Source: Cyanobium sp.
GTDB lineage: Bacteria > Cyanobacteriota > Cyanobacteriia > PCC-6307 > Cyanobiaceae
Direction: 5' to 3'
Assembly: GCA_007135755.1 (NCBI GenBank)
Contig: SLIG01000068.1
Coordinates: forward strand, 1-45,615
Length of the DNA: 45,615 nucleotides
Part shown: piece by piece, positions 18,476 through 27,305 of the stretch
Layout of the letters: every line of letters begins with the position of its first letter
Position numbering within the stretch: the stretch's first letter is position 1
Translations under genes and position numbers: made by a program
Notes under the pieces: model-generated
Seen by the model: only the letters and a program-made list of their open reading frames with translations
Databases searched by the model: none
What the model was told of the DNA's origin: nothing

Positions 18476-19311
18476 GCCAGGGCCCGCCCGTGGCCGCCGG
18501 ATTACGGCCCGCCGAATCCCTGGCGGTGGTGCTGGTGGAGCCGGCCGGCCCGCTCAACGTGGGCAGCGTGGCCCGTCTCTGCGCCAACTTCGGGATCAGC
18601 GACCTGCGACTGGTGGCGCCACGCTGCTCCCACACCGGTGAGGAGGCCCGGCGCATGGCCGTGCACGCTGGAGCGGTGCTGGAGGGAGCGCGGGTCTTCC
18701 CGACCCTGGAGGCGGCCCTGGCCGATTGCCGCCGGGTGGTGGCCACCAGCGGGCGAGGCTGCGGCGAACCCCTGCCACCGCTAGACCTCGACGGCGCCCT
18801 GGGCTGGCTGGAGGAAGACCCGGGAGACCCGGAACTGGCAGCCCCGCGAGCCCTGGTGTTCGGCCGCGAGGACCGGGGCCTGAGCAAGGCCGAGCTGCTC
18901 CAGGCCGGCCGCCTGCTGCACATCCACACGGCGGGCAGCTACGGCTCCCTCAACCTGGCCCAGGCCGCTGCCGTGGTGCTGCACCACTGGCACCGCCTTC
19001 GGAGCAGCGGCCGGCCAGGGACCGCTGCCGGCCCGGGCTCTGAGACGCCCGCAGGGGAGGCGGCCCCATGCCAGCGGGGCGCGCTGGAGGCCATGCTCCG
19101 CGACGCTGAAGGGCTGCTGCTGGAGGTGGGATTCCTCTACCCCCACACGGCCGCTGCCCGGATGGCCAAGGTGCGCACCCTGCTGCAGCGGGCCCAGGTG
19201 AACACCGAGGAGGTGGCCCTGCTGCGGGGCATGGTGCGCCAACTGCGCTGGGCCACGACCCGCGGCGACACTGGCACCACGGCGGGCACCGATCCCGCCT
19301 CCACCCCTTAA
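18472..19311 (+). CDS. TrmH/SpoU-family RNA 2'-O-methyltransferase (TrmJ-like)
   Basis: Knotted (SPOUT) RNA methyltransferase, 279 residues. Motif 1 is VEPAGPLNVGSVARLCANFG, motif 2 is ALVFGREDRGLS, and motif 3 is SYGSLNLAQAAAVVLH. The C-terminal extension after residue 200 (AMLRDAEGLLLEVGFLYP) matches the TrmJ-type subgroup, which methylates tRNA position 32; that target is inferred. The start GTG 18472 overlaps the cytochrome gene stop. An Ala/Gly/Pro-rich linker at about residues 180-200 separates catalytic domain and tail. Confidence 0.85.
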   Translation: MSQGPPVAAGLRPAESLAVVLVEPAGPLNVGSVARLCANFGISDLRLVAPRCSHTGEEARRMAVHAGAVLEGARVFPTLEAALADCRRVVATSGRGCGEPLPPLDLDGALGWLEEDPGDPELAAPRALVFGREDRGLSKAELLQAGRLLHIHTAGSYGSLNLAQAAAVVLHHWHRLRSSGRPGTAAGPGSETPAGEAAPCQRGALEAMLRDAEGLLLEVGFLYPHTAAARMAKVRTLLQRAQVNTEEVALLRGMVRQLRWATTRGDTGTTAGTDPASTP

Positions 19312-19337
19312 CTTCAGCCGACACAGGTCCAGCTGCC

Positions 19338-20393
19338 TTGAGCGCCGCTCAATCCCCCAGGAGTCCCCGCAGCCGCTGGCGGCACACCCTGCTGCTGCTG
19401 CTGCGGCTGGCCGTGATGGGCGTGGGCCTGGGGGTGCTCACCGCCACCGGGCTGCGGCTGCTGGCACCGCGACTGGCCGGGGGCAGCCTGCCCGGCCTCG
19501 GTCAGCTGGCCGAAGCCACGGGGCAGCAGGGCCTGGCCCCGGGGCGCTTCCAGCCCAGGCAGGAACTCACCCAGCTCAACCAGCGCTGGCAGCAGCTTGC
19601 CGCCGCCCAGAAGGACCTCAAGGCCAGCGGCTTCCTGCTGGTGCTCGATGACGGCCGTTTCGCCCAGCTGAACCCCGAGCAGCCGATGCCGGCGGCCAGC
19701 TCGATCAAGACACCGATCCTGGTGGTGGCCCTGGAGGACCTGGACACGGGCAAGCTCAGCTGGAACGACCCGCTGACGCTCACCCAGGAGCTGGTGGGCG
19801 GCGGGGCCGGCTGGATGGCCACCCGTCCGATCGGCACCCGCTTCCGCTTCTTCGAGGCGGCCACCGAGATGATCCGGATCAGCGACAACAGCGCCACCAA
19901 CCTGCTGATCCAGAAGCTGGGCGGTCAGGCCGCCGTCAACACCCGTTTCCAGGCCATGGGCCTGCCGGCCACCAAGCTCAACAACTGGCTGCCCGACCTC
20001 GATGGCACCAACACCAGCAGCGCCCGCGACCTGGCCCGCTCCATTGCCCTGGTGGACACCGGCGAAACCCTCAGCCCCCGCGCCCGCGACCATTTCCGCG
20101 AGATCATGGCCAGCTCCCGCACCGACACGATGATTCCCCAGGGTCTGCTGCGGGGCCTGGGGAAGAACGCCGACCAGCCCGATCCCGAGCTGCTCAGCCT
20201 GGGCGTCAGCGCCCTCAACAAGACCGGCGACATCGGCACCGCCTACGCCGATGCCGCCCTGATCCAGCTGCCCACGGGCCAGCGGGCTGTGGCGGCCTTC
20301 ATGGTCACCGGCCCCTTCAATGATCCCCGTTCCGCCGAACTGATCCGCTCCATGGCCGCGGCCGTGAGCCAGACCCTGGTGGGGCAGCCATGA
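19338..20393 (+). CDS. Class A beta-lactamase-like serine hydrolase
   Basis: 351-residue protein with an N-terminal membrane segment (LLLLLRLAVMGVGLGVLTAT) that should place the enzyme domain in the periplasm. The three penicillin-binding motifs are present: Ser121-x-x-Lys124 in AASSIKTPI, Ser182-Asp-Asn184 in RISDNSATN, and Lys295-Thr-Gly in LNKTGDIG. The omega-loop Glu166 of true class A lactamases is not: spacing and flanking residues align it with Leu218 in NWLPDLDGT. It may therefore bind beta-lactams without fast turnover, or act on peptidoglycan. The start is TTG 19338; no better one precedes the hydrophobic segment. The stop overlaps the DUF3370 start. Confidence 0.85.
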   Translation: MSAAQSPRSPRSRWRHTLLLLLRLAVMGVGLGVLTATGLRLLAPRLAGGSLPGLGQLAEATGQQGLAPGRFQPRQELTQLNQRWQQLAAAQKDLKASGFLLVLDDGRFAQLNPEQPMPAASSIKTPILVVALEDLDTGKLSWNDPLTLTQELVGGGAGWMATRPIGTRFRFFEAATEMIRISDNSATNLLIQKLGGQAAVNTRFQAMGLPATKLNNWLPDLDGTNTSSARDLARSIALVDTGETLSPRARDHFREIMASSRTDTMIPQGLLRGLGKNADQPDPELLSLGVSALNKTGDIGTAYADAALIQLPTGQRAVAAFMVTGPFNDPRSAELIRSMAAAVSQTLVGQP

Positions 20394-21886
20394 CCCAACC
20401 GCCGATGCAGTCGCGCCCCATGACTCCACACCCGCTCCGCCGCCGGATCCGGCTGCCCCTGCTGCTGGCAGCCGGCAGCCTGCTGCTGTGCCCTGCCCTG
20501 AGCCCGGCTCTGGCCCCTGCCCCGGCAGCCGCCCAGCAGCAGGGCAGCGAACCGCTGCTGCGCCGCCAGACCGTAGCCCCCCTGCCTGGCGCTCTGGATC
20601 AGGTGCTGATGGTCAACGACAACAATCCCGAGCTGATCAGAGGGCCGGGCATCCTGATCTCCACGTTCTCCGCCGCCGGCCGTTCGGTGCCGGAGGCCCA
20701 CCTCGATGTGGCCCTCGATGGCCGCTTCGACCTGTTCAGCCACCACGTCTACGCCGGCAGGCCGGAAACCCTCAACTCCACCCTGTGGCTGGCGGTGGTC
20801 GCCCAGCCCCGCGGCGACCGTCCCGTGCAGCTGCGCCTGCTGGAGGGCTCCACCTCCCTGTCCCAGTCCCTGGATCCGGCCATGGCCGGGGCCCCCTTCC
20901 TGCCCCTGCCACCCCTGCTGGCGGAGAGCACCACGCCGGCCTGGGCCGGGCCGGGCAGTCGTGTGGCCAGCGAACTGCTGCGCCGTGACCGCAGCCCCGA
21001 AATCCCCCAGGCCTGGACCCTGGAGCCAGGCCAGCCCACCACTCTGGTGGTGCTGCCCCTGCCGGTGCGGGGGCTCGACCCGCTGCTCAACGGCCGGAAC
21101 CTCCAGCTGCGCCTGCACAGCGACGGCCCCGTGAGCCTGGCCACCCTGGCCGCCTTCGGTCCGCTCGATCAGCCGCCAGCGGCCGACACCTGGGCAGCGT
21201 TGCTCGACGGCGGCCTCAGCCCCAAGGAGCACGAGCCCACCCCCCGTGGAGCCCCGGGGCGGATGATCTATTCGCGGGTGAGCGGTGTGCAGGTGGGCAG
21301 CGTCTGGCGCGGCACCATCACCAGCCCCGGCCAGGCCTGGCTGCGTGCCGACGCCGCCCCGATCTCCTGGCCGATCGCCTCGCTTGAGCGCGGCCGGCTG
21401 GGCACCGAGCAGGTGCAGACCGCCGAGCTGAAGGCCTTCTATCCCGGCACCGCCTGGGCCGCCCACGGCAACTACGGGGTGGAGTACGACCTCACCATCC
21501 CCCTGCGCAACACCGGAGCGGAGCCGGTGCAGCTGCAGCTGGCGTTCGAGTCGCCGATCAAGACCGATCCGCCCCTCGGCGGCCTGCGCTTCAACACCAC
21601 CCCGGTGCGTTCGGTGATGTTCCGCGGCCCGATCGAAGTGGCCGGGCTGGATGGCATCGGCGGCCGGCCGGCGGGACGGCGCCGCTTTCACCTGGTGCAG
21701 CGGGCCGGGGACCAGAGCGAGCCCCTGGGCACGGTGAGCCTGGCGCCCGGGGCCACCCGCAACCTGCGGGTGCGGCTGATCTATCCGGCCGACGCCACCG
21801 CTCCCCAGGTGCTGAGCCTGCTGCCCGTGAGCGCCAGCACAGCTGTGAAACAATCGGCCCTTCAGCCTGCCAGCAGCACGCCGTGA
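20390..21886 (+). CDS. DUF3370 exported protein
   Basis: 498-residue protein with a basic N-terminus (PLRRRIRLP) and a hydrophobic signal ([19 protein letters not shown]). The mature part matches the cyanobacterial DUF3370 family as I remember it, with VMVNDNN-like [20 protein letters not shown] near the start, [16 protein letters not shown] in the second half and FRGPIEV near the end. Function is not established; a periplasmic or surface role is inferred. ATG 20390 overlaps the previous stop; ATG 20420 is an alternative that keeps the signal peptide. The last bases overlap the chlI start, so the three genes look coupled. Confidence 0.78.
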   Translation: MTQPPMQSRPMTPHPLRRRIRLPLLLAAGSLLLCPALSPALAPAPAAAQQQGSEPLLRRQTVAPLPGALDQVLMVNDNNPELIRGPGILISTFSAAGRSVPEAHLDVALDGRFDLFSHHVYAGRPETLNSTLWLAVVAQPRGDRPVQLRLLEGSTSLSQSLDPAMAGAPFLPLPPLLAESTTPAWAGPGSRVASELLRRDRSPEIPQAWTLEPGQPTTLVVLPLPVRGLDPLLNGRNLQLRLHSDGPVSLATLAAFGPLDQPPAADTWAALLDGGLSPKEHEPTPRGAPGRMIYSRVSGVQVGSVWRGTITSPGQAWLRADAAPISWPIASLERGRLGTEQVQTAELKAFYPGTAWAAHGNYGVEYDLTIPLRNTGAEPVQLQLAFESPIKTDPPLGGLRFNTTPVRSVMFRGPIEVAGLDGIGGRPAGRRRFHLVQRAGDQSEPLGTVSLAPGATRNLRVRLIYPADATAPQVLSLLPVSASTAVKQSALQPASSTP

Positions 21887-22971
21887 CGCCAGTCCGCCAG
21901 CGCCGGGTCTTCCCCTTCACCGCAATTGTGGGTCAGGAGGAGATGAAGCTGGCCCTCCTGCTCAACGTGATCGATCCGCGCATCGGCGGCGTGATGATCA
22001 TGGGTGACAGGGGCACGGGCAAGAGCACCGCGATCCGCGCCCTGGCCGATCTGCTGCCCCAGATCGAGGTGGTGAGCGGTGACCCCTACAACAGCTCCCC
22101 CAGCGATCCCGACCTCCAGAGCGAGGAGGTGCGTCAGCGCCTGGAGCGGGGGGAGGAGCTGGTGGCGGAGCAGCGCCAGGTGCCGATGGTGGACCTGCCC
22201 CTGGGCGCCACGGAAGACCGCCTCTGCGGCACCATTGATATCGAAAAGGCCCTGAGCGAGGGCGTGCGGGCCTTTGAGCCGGGCCTGCTGGCCAAGGCCA
22301 ACCGCGGCCTGCTCTACGTGGATGAGGTGAACCTGCTCGACGACCACCTGGTGGACGTGCTGCTGGATTCGGCGGCCTCGGGCTGGAACACGGTGGAACG
22401 GGAGGGCGTGAGCGTGCGCCACCCGGCCCGCTTCGTGCTGATCGGCTCCGGCAACCCGGAAGAAGGCGAACTGCGGCCCCAGCTGCTGGATCGCTTCGGC
22501 ATGAGCGTGGAGGTGCGCACCGTGCGCGACCCCGAGCTGCGGGTGCAGGTGGTGGACCAGCGCACGGCGTTTGACAACGACCCCGACGGCTTCAACAGCG
22601 CCGTACAGCCCAACCAGGACGCCCTGCAGGCCCGGGTGGTGGAGGCCCAGGAGCGGCTGGGCCAGGTGCAGATCGACGACGACCTGCGCATCCGCATCTC
22701 CGCGATCTGCGGCGAGCTGGATGTGGACGGTCTGCGCGGCGACATCGTCACCAACCGGGCCGCCCGCGCCCTGGCGGCCTTCGAGGGCCGCAGTGAGGTG
22801 AGCGAAGACGACGTGGCCCGGGTGGTGGCCTGCTGCCTGCGCCACCGCCTGCGCAAGGATCCGCTGGAGCAGATCGACTCCGGCGACCGGGTGGTGAAGG
22901 TGTTCTGCAAGGTGTTCGAGCGGCCCGAAGCGGCCGACCGCAGCGCCTTCGAGCTGGCCCTCGCCGCCTGA
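21883..22971 (+). CDS. chlI: Magnesium chelatase ATPase subunit I
   Basis: AAA+ motor subunit that, with ChlD and ChlH, inserts magnesium into protoporphyrin IX at the first committed step of chlorophyll synthesis. The 362-residue protein has [19 protein letters not shown], Walker [10 protein letters not shown] with Lys47, Walker [18 protein letters not shown] and the sensor region [20 protein letters not shown]. Length is standard. GTG 21883 overlaps the DUF3370 stop by four bases. chlD and chlH are not in the window. Confidence 0.97.
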   Translation: MTPVRQRRVFPFTAIVGQEEMKLALLLNVIDPRIGGVMIMGDRGTGKSTAIRALADLLPQIEVVSGDPYNSSPSDPDLQSEEVRQRLERGEELVAEQRQVPMVDLPLGATEDRLCGTIDIEKALSEGVRAFEPGLLAKANRGLLYVDEVNLLDDHLVDVLLDSAASGWNTVEREGVSVRHPARFVLIGSGNPEEGELRPQLLDRFGMSVEVRTVRDPELRVQVVDQRTAFDNDPDGFNSAVQPNQDALQARVVEAQERLGQVQIDDDLRIRISAICGELDVDGLRGDIVTNRAARALAAFEGRSEVSEDDVARVVACCLRHRLRKDPLEQIDSGDRVVKVFCKVFERPEAADRSAFELALAA

Positions 22972-22999
22972 GGCCCCGGGGGCTGATGGGGAGCCCCTG

Positions 23000-23470
23000 A
23001 TGCGCATCCTTGGCATCGATCCCGGCCTGGCGCGGGTGGGCTACGGCGTGATCGAGATCGATCCCCGGCAGGGCCGCCAGAGCCTCCTCGACTGCGGCAT
23101 CCTGCGCACCGACCCGGGCCGCAGCGAGGGGGACCGCATGGTGGAGATCAGCCGTGATCTGCGCCAGCTGGTGCGCAGCTGGCGGCCCCGGCTGGCGGTG
23201 GTGGAGAAGTTCTTCTTCTATCGCTCCAGCACCACCATCGCCGTGGTGCAGGCCCGGGGCGTGCTGCTGATGACCCTGGCCCGCCTGCAGGTGCCGGTGG
23301 TGGAGTTCCCGCCCATGCAGATCAAGCAGGCCCTCACCGGCAACGGCCACGCCGACAAGCAGGAGGTGCTGGAGGCGGTGATGCGCGAGCTGGAGCTGGC
23401 ATGCCCGCCACGACCCGACGATGCCGCCGACGCCCTGGCCGCCGCCCTCACCGGCTGGTTCCAGCGCTGA
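23000..23470 (+). CDS. ruvC: Holliday junction resolvase RuvC
   Basis: Endonuclease that cuts four-way junctions in recombination and repair. The 156-residue protein has the first catalytic Asp7 in [15 protein letters not shown], the Glu in [18 protein letters not shown] and the final acidic pair in [13 protein letters not shown]. Length fits the family. It starts 28 nt after chlI and ends 5 nt before the cyclo-ligase gene. ruvA and ruvB are not nearby, which is common in cyanobacteria. Confidence 0.96.
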   Translation: MRILGIDPGLARVGYGVIEIDPRQGRQSLLDCGILRTDPGRSEGDRMVEISRDLRQLVRSWRPRLAVVEKFFFYRSSTTIAVVQARGVLLMTLARLQVPVVEFPPMQIKQALTGNGHADKQEVLEAVMRELELACPPRPDDAADALAAALTGWFQR

Positions 23471-23475
23471 GCGCC

Positions 23476-24192
23476 ATGGACGGACCCCACACCCCTGCTG
23501 ACCACGCCGGCGCCGCCACCAAGCCGGCCCTGCGGCGGCGGTTGCGGGCGTTGCGCGAGCAGCTGCTGCCAAACCTCGAGCCGGCGATCCGCAGCCAGGT
23601 GCAGCGGGTGCTGGAGAGGCACCTGACCGGGCCGGGCCGGGTGGGCCTCTACTGGCCCCTGGCCGGCGAGGTCGACCTGCGCCCCCTGGCCGATCAGCCG
23701 GCCCTGGCCGACCGGCTGGCCCTGCCCGCCATTGCCGGCAAACGCCTGCACTACCGCCCCTGGCAGCCGGCCCAGGCCCTGCAGGGCGACGCCTGCGGCA
23801 TCCCCGCCCCACCGCCGGCGGCGGGCCAGCTGGCGGCCGGAGACCTGGCCGTGCTGCTGGTGCCGGCTCTGGCGATCGATCGCCGGGGACTGCGGCTCGG
23901 CTACGGCGGCGGCTGGTACGACCGCCTGCGCAGCGGCTCCGACTGGCGCCGGGTGCCGGCCCTGGCTGTGCTGCCCTCGGACTGCCTGCTGGAGCGACTG
24001 CCGGAGGATCCCTGGGATGTGCCCTTCGACGGCTGGATCAGCGAGCTGGGGCTGGGCCAGCCCCCATCACCATCCCAATCCGGTCCAGCCCAGAGCCCTC
24101 CATCACAATCTTGTTCACAAACCGGGCCTGATCCCCTCGGCCCCGGCGCACCTTTGCGAGGATCGCCGCCAGTGCACAGGCGGTCGCCGTGA
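23476..24192 (+). CDS. 5-formyltetrahydrofolate cyclo-ligase
   Basis: Turns 5-formyl-THF into methenyl-THF with ATP in the folate pool. Family features are the N-terminal RRRLRALREQL, LLVPALAIDRRGLRLGYGGG and WYDRLRS. The domain seems complete by about residue 195 (DGWISELGL). A Pro/Ser/Gln-rich tail of about 40 residues follows and overlaps the next gene's start by four bases; it looks like unselected sequence read before a stop, or a linker. ATG 23476 lies five nt after ruvC. Confidence 0.88.
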   Translation: MDGPHTPADHAGAATKPALRRRLRALREQLLPNLEPAIRSQVQRVLERHLTGPGRVGLYWPLAGEVDLRPLADQPALADRLALPAIAGKRLHYRPWQPAQALQGDACGIPAPPPAAGQLAAGDLAVLLVPALAIDRRGLRLGYGGGWYDRLRSGSDWRRVPALAVLPSDCLLERLPEDPWDVPFDGWISELGLGQPPSPSQSGPAQSPPSQSCSQTGPDPLGPGAPLRGSPPVHRRSP

Positions 24193-24416
24193 ATCTGTCC
24201 CCTCACCGTTCGGACACCTCTCTCAGCGCCGCCCCCACCAGCTCCTTCTCCGCCTCCAGCAGCTCCTTCTCTGCCCCCACCGCCGCCGAACGGGTGCTGG
24301 CCGCCGAGCTCCAGGCCCGCGAGGAGGCCCATGACGCCCTCTCGATGATGGTCAGCTCGATGGCGCGCATGGTGCAGGCCGGCAAGACGCGCGACAGTCG
24401 CTGGAAGGACAGCTGA
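24189..24416 (+). CDS. Small hypothetical protein
   Basis: Possible 75-residue protein from GTG 24189. The first 30 residues are Ser/Ala/Pro-rich; the rest, AAERVLAAELQAREEAHDAL and a Met-rich stretch, could form one amphipathic helix ending in a basic tail. No Shine-Dalgarno is visible and the start overlaps the cyclo-ligase stop. I do not recognise it. The helix-like second half and fit between genes favour a real gene, but the evidence is thin. Confidence 0.42.
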   Translation: MNLSPHRSDTSLSAAPTSSFSASSSSFSAPTAAERVLAAELQAREEAHDALSMMVSSMARMVQAGKTRDSRWKDS

Positions 24417-24430
24417 TCAACCCGCTCCCG

Positions 24431-25024
24431 ATGACCCGATCCACCGCCCGGCAGCGGCCATGGCTGCCGATCCAGGTCCTGATCAAGCCCCTGATCGCCT
24501 CGGCTCCTCTGGCGCTGGGGGCCGTTCTGCTGGGGTGGAGCACCACCCCAGCTGTCCGGGCCCACGCGATTGAAAGCAGCCTGGAGCACCTCAGCCGGCA
24601 GACCGAGCGCTTCGCCAGCGAGCTGGAACTGAACAGCCGCTTCAGCACCGGTGAACCCGTCGATGCGGCCACCGTGCGGCTGCTCCCCCCCGAGGGCCCG
24701 GGGATCGAGCTGGGGCGCACCGATGCCGTGGGGCGCCTGCGCTTTGCCCTGCCCGATGACGCCGCAGCTGACTGGGAGCTGCAGGTGGACGCCGGACCGG
24801 GCCACCGCGACTACCTGGAACTGGCGGAGGCGGGCGCCGCGCCCCCCCTGGCGGCAAGACCCACGCCACCGGCGCCCTGGCGGCGCACAGCCCTCGGGCG
24901 GCTGCTGGCCCACCGGCCCGGCGGCGTTCAACAGCCCCTGGTGGGAAGCCTGGCCAAGGGTGGGGTGATGGTGGGGCTCGGCGCCGCCGGCGCCCTGCTG
25001 CTGGCCCGCCGCCGCCGGCACTGA
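24431..25024 (+). CDS. Exported, C-terminally anchored protein next to sufE
   Basis: Unrecognised 197-residue protein. It has a signal peptide (IASAPLALGAVLLGW to TPAVRAHA), a mature domain of about 100 residues that looks like a small beta-sandwich (VRLLPPEGPGIELGRTDAVG then LRFALPD), a Pro/Ala linker and a C-terminal membrane helix (VMVGLGAAGALLLA) ending in RRRRH. The layout recalls membrane-tethered carboxypeptidase-regulatory or metal-uptake accessory domains; this is only a resemblance. Its stop directly abuts the sufE start, so the two are probably cotranscribed. Confidence 0.68.
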   Translation: MTRSTARQRPWLPIQVLIKPLIASAPLALGAVLLGWSTTPAVRAHAIESSLEHLSRQTERFASELELNSRFSTGEPVDAATVRLLPPEGPGIELGRTDAVGRLRFALPDDAAADWELQVDAGPGHRDYLELAEAGAAPPLAARPTPPAPWRRTALGRLLAHRPGGVQQPLVGSLAKGGVMVGLGAAGALLLARRRRH

Positions 25025-25459
25025 ATGGCTGCCCCCCGCCCCATCGCCACGGGCAGCGAAGCCCTTGATCGCATCGTCGAGCGCCTGGCCGGCAGCACCG
25101 ACCCGCGTCGCCGCTACGAATACGTGCTCTGGCTGGCCAAGAAGCTGGAGCCCCTGCCGGAGGAGTTCCGCAACGACGCCTTCAAGGTGAAGGGCTGCGT
25201 GTCCCAGGTGTACGTGGTGGGGGAGCTGCAGAACGGCACCCTGCACTGGCAGGGCGATTCCGACGCTGCCATCACCAAGGGCCTGCTGGCCCTGCTGATC
25301 GAAGGGCTCGAAGGGCTCACCCCCGAGCAGGCCAGCGCCATCGATCCGGGCTTCATCGCCGCCACCGGCCTGCAGGCCAGCCTCACCCCGTCACGGGCCA
25401 ACGGTTTCCTGAACATCCTGCGGATGATGCAGGGTCAGGCCAGGGCTCTGGCGGCCTGA
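25025..25459 (+). CDS. sufE: SufE-type sulfur acceptor protein
   Basis: Accepts sulfur from the cysteine desulfurase SufS and stimulates it during Fe-S cluster assembly. The 144-residue protein has YEYVLWLAKKLEPLPEEFRN and the active Cys58 in KVKGCVSQVYV. The final helices fit the family. ATG 25025 abuts the preceding stop. The Fe-S proteins of this window, such as the Rieske protein, depend on the pathway but are not linked to it. Confidence 0.93.
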   Translation: MAAPRPIATGSEALDRIVERLAGSTDPRRRYEYVLWLAKKLEPLPEEFRNDAFKVKGCVSQVYVVGELQNGTLHWQGDSDAAITKGLLALLIEGLEGLTPEQASAIDPGFIAATGLQASLTPSRANGFLNILRMMQGQARALAA

Positions 25460-25493
25460 TTTCTAGGATCGGCCTTCTGCGCGTTCCCAGCCC

Positions 25494-26840
25494 ATGACGA
25501 TCGGCATCGGCCTGCTCGGCCTCGGCACGGTGGGAGCAGGGGTTGCCGAGATCCTCGCCAACCCGGAAGGACGCCATCCGCTGGTGGCGGAGCTGGCGCT
25601 GCGACGGGTGGCGGTGCGCAACCTGGAGCGGCCGCGGGCGGCGCCGGTGGCCGCGGAGCTGCTCACCACCCAGGCAGAGGCGGTGGTGGACGATCCGGCG
25701 GTGGACATCGTGGTGGAGGTTCTCGGGGGGCTGGAACCCGCCCGCTCCCTGATCCTGCGGGCCATCGCCGCCGGCAAGCCGGTGGTCACGGCCAACAAGG
25801 CGGTGATCGCCCGCCACGGGGAGGAGATCGCCGCCGCTGCCGCCGCCGCCGGGGTGTACGTGCTGCTGGAGGCGGCGGTGGGCGGCGGAATCCCGATCAT
25901 CGAACCGCTGAAGCAGTCGCTCGGAGCCAACCGCATCGAGCGGGTGAGCGGCATCATCAACGGCACCACCAACTACATCCTCAGCCGCATGGCCGCGGAG
26001 GGTGCCGACTACGGGGCGGTGCTGGCCGACGCCCAGCGCCTTGGCTACGCCGAAGCCGATCCTGCCGCCGATGTGGAGGGCGCCGACGCCGCCGACAAGA
26101 TCGCCATCCTCACGGGCCTGGCCTACGGGGGCTCGGTGCCGCGGCAGGCGATCCCCACCGAGGGCATCGACCGGCTCGATGCCCGCGATGTGGCCTATGC
26201 CGACAAGCTCGGCTACGTGGTGAAGCTGCTCGCCGTGGCTCAGCGCATCGACAGCGAGCCCGACGGCGACAAGGCCAGCGGCGATCCGGACGCGCTGCTG
26301 CTCGATGTGCGGGTGCATCCCACCCTGCTGCCACGCAGTCACCCGCTGGCGGGGGTGAACGGGGTGTTCAACGCCATCCTGGTGGAGGGCGATCCGGTGG
26401 GCCAGGTGATGTTCTACGGCCCGGGAGCCGGGGCGGGGCCCACCGCCTCAGCGGTGGTGGCCGACATCCTCAACATCGCCGGCATCCGGCAGGCCACCCT
26501 CCCTGCGGGCCCAGGGGGGGGGCCAGTGGGCCTCGACCCCCTGCTGGCCGCCGGCAGCTGGCGCCGCTGCCGCCTCATCGACGGCGCCCTCACCACCCAC
26601 CGCAACTACGTGCGCCTGCGCACCAGCGATGAAGCTGGGGTGATCGGGCGTATCGGCACCTGCTTCGGGGAGGCGGGGGTGTCGATCCAGTCAATCGTGC
26701 AGTTCGAAGCCCACAACGAGGCCGCCGAGATCGTGGTGATCACCCACGAGGTGCTGGAGGAGCGGTTCCGGCAGGCCCTCGACGCCATCGCCGCCCTGCC
26801 CGAGGTGCAGGGGGTGGCCGCCTGTCTGCGCACGCTCTGA
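25494..26840 (+). CDS. hom: Homoserine dehydrogenase
   Basis: Reduces aspartate semialdehyde to homoserine, leading to threonine and methionine. The 448-residue protein has the nucleotide-binding GIGLLGLGTVGAGVAEIL, PVVTANKAVIARHG, the catalytic region SGIINGTTNYILSRM and EADPAADVEGADAADK. A C-terminal ACT domain (about residues 368-445, from NYVRLRTSDEAGVIG) suggests feedback control by an amino acid, usually threonine. A stretch of about 20 residues rich in Asp, Gly and Ala (around residues 252-268) is inserted after LAVAQRI. Confidence 0.96.
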   Translation: MTIGIGLLGLGTVGAGVAEILANPEGRHPLVAELALRRVAVRNLERPRAAPVAAELLTTQAEAVVDDPAVDIVVEVLGGLEPARSLILRAIAAGKPVVTANKAVIARHGEEIAAAAAAAGVYVLLEAAVGGGIPIIEPLKQSLGANRIERVSGIINGTTNYILSRMAAEGADYGAVLADAQRLGYAEADPAADVEGADAADKIAILTGLAYGGSVPRQAIPTEGIDRLDARDVAYADKLGYVVKLLAVAQRIDSEPDGDKASGDPDALLLDVRVHPTLLPRSHPLAGVNGVFNAILVEGDPVGQVMFYGPGAGAGPTASAVVADILNIAGIRQATLPAGPGGGPVGLDPLLAAGSWRRCRLIDGALTTHRNYVRLRTSDEAGVIGRIGTCFGEAGVSIQSIVQFEAHNEAAEIVVITHEVLEERFRQALDAIAALPEVQGVAACLRTL

Positions 26841-27038
26841 GCAGGAGCCGGGCCGGGCTGCCGCTCGGTGCGCAAACCGGCATCAGGGGGATGCGAGCCC
26901 ACAGAGAGACGGCACCATGCCTTCAGTTCGATTCAAAAGGAATCCTTAAGCCGCGACTCCTCCAGCCGGGTCGCGCCGCCAACACCCGCACCGCTAGGAC
27001 AGAACCAACCAGGCCTGTCCCCCATGCCGTCCCTCCGC

Positions 27039-27068
27039 TTCATGAAGCACTTCATGAGACGTTCATGA
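27039..27068. repeat. Three TTCATGA motifs at the start of the small-protein gene
   Basis: TTCATGA occurs at 27039-27045, 27051-27057 and 27062-27068; the first lies in the 10-bp palindrome CTTCATGAAG and the last contains the start codon. Spacings of 12 and 11 nt are close to one helical turn. The rest of the gap 26841-27064 holds only a possible -10 (TAGGAC near 26995). Confidence 0.6.
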
Positions 27069-27277
27069 CCAGCCTTTCCTGCAGCCATCCCCACACCGCC
27101 CTCAGCCAGGGCGACTGCGTGCGGATTCAGGCCGACGATCAGCTCTACCAGGTGATCGGCATCGACGACCACCACAACCGCTGCTGGTTGCGCCGCTGGC
27201 CCCTGGCCCGCCACGGCTCCCAGGTGTTTGAAATTTCCCTGCAGCAGGTGCGGCCTCTGAGGCCCCACCACTCTTGA
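27065..27277 (+). CDS. Small conserved-looking hypothetical protein
   Basis: 70-residue soluble protein from ATG 27065. It looks like a small beta-barrel-type fold: GDCVRIQADDQLYQVIGIDD, then NRCWLRRWPLARHGSQVFEI and SLQQVRPL. Proteins of this size and pattern occur in marine picocyanobacteria, as I remember, without a known role. Earlier in-frame ATGs exist, but the family-like part begins here. Three copies of TTCATGA precede and overlap the start codon and may control it. Confidence 0.65.
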   Translation: MTSLSCSHPHTALSQGDCVRIQADDQLYQVIGIDDHHNRCWLRRWPLARHGSQVFEISLQQVRPLRPHHS

Positions 27278-27305
27278 ATGGCGGCGCTCTGCTGACCCCT
27301 CGCCC

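Noticed and set aside
26909-26941. Possible 10-codon leader peptide before the small gene at 27065
   Set aside because: It is too short, has no regulatory codon pattern and no terminator pair that would suggest attenuation.
26841-27064. Possible RNA gene or riboswitch after homoserine dehydrogenase
   Set aside because: No stable long stem, tRNA-like fold or known riboswitch core was seen; only the TTCATGA motifs stand out.
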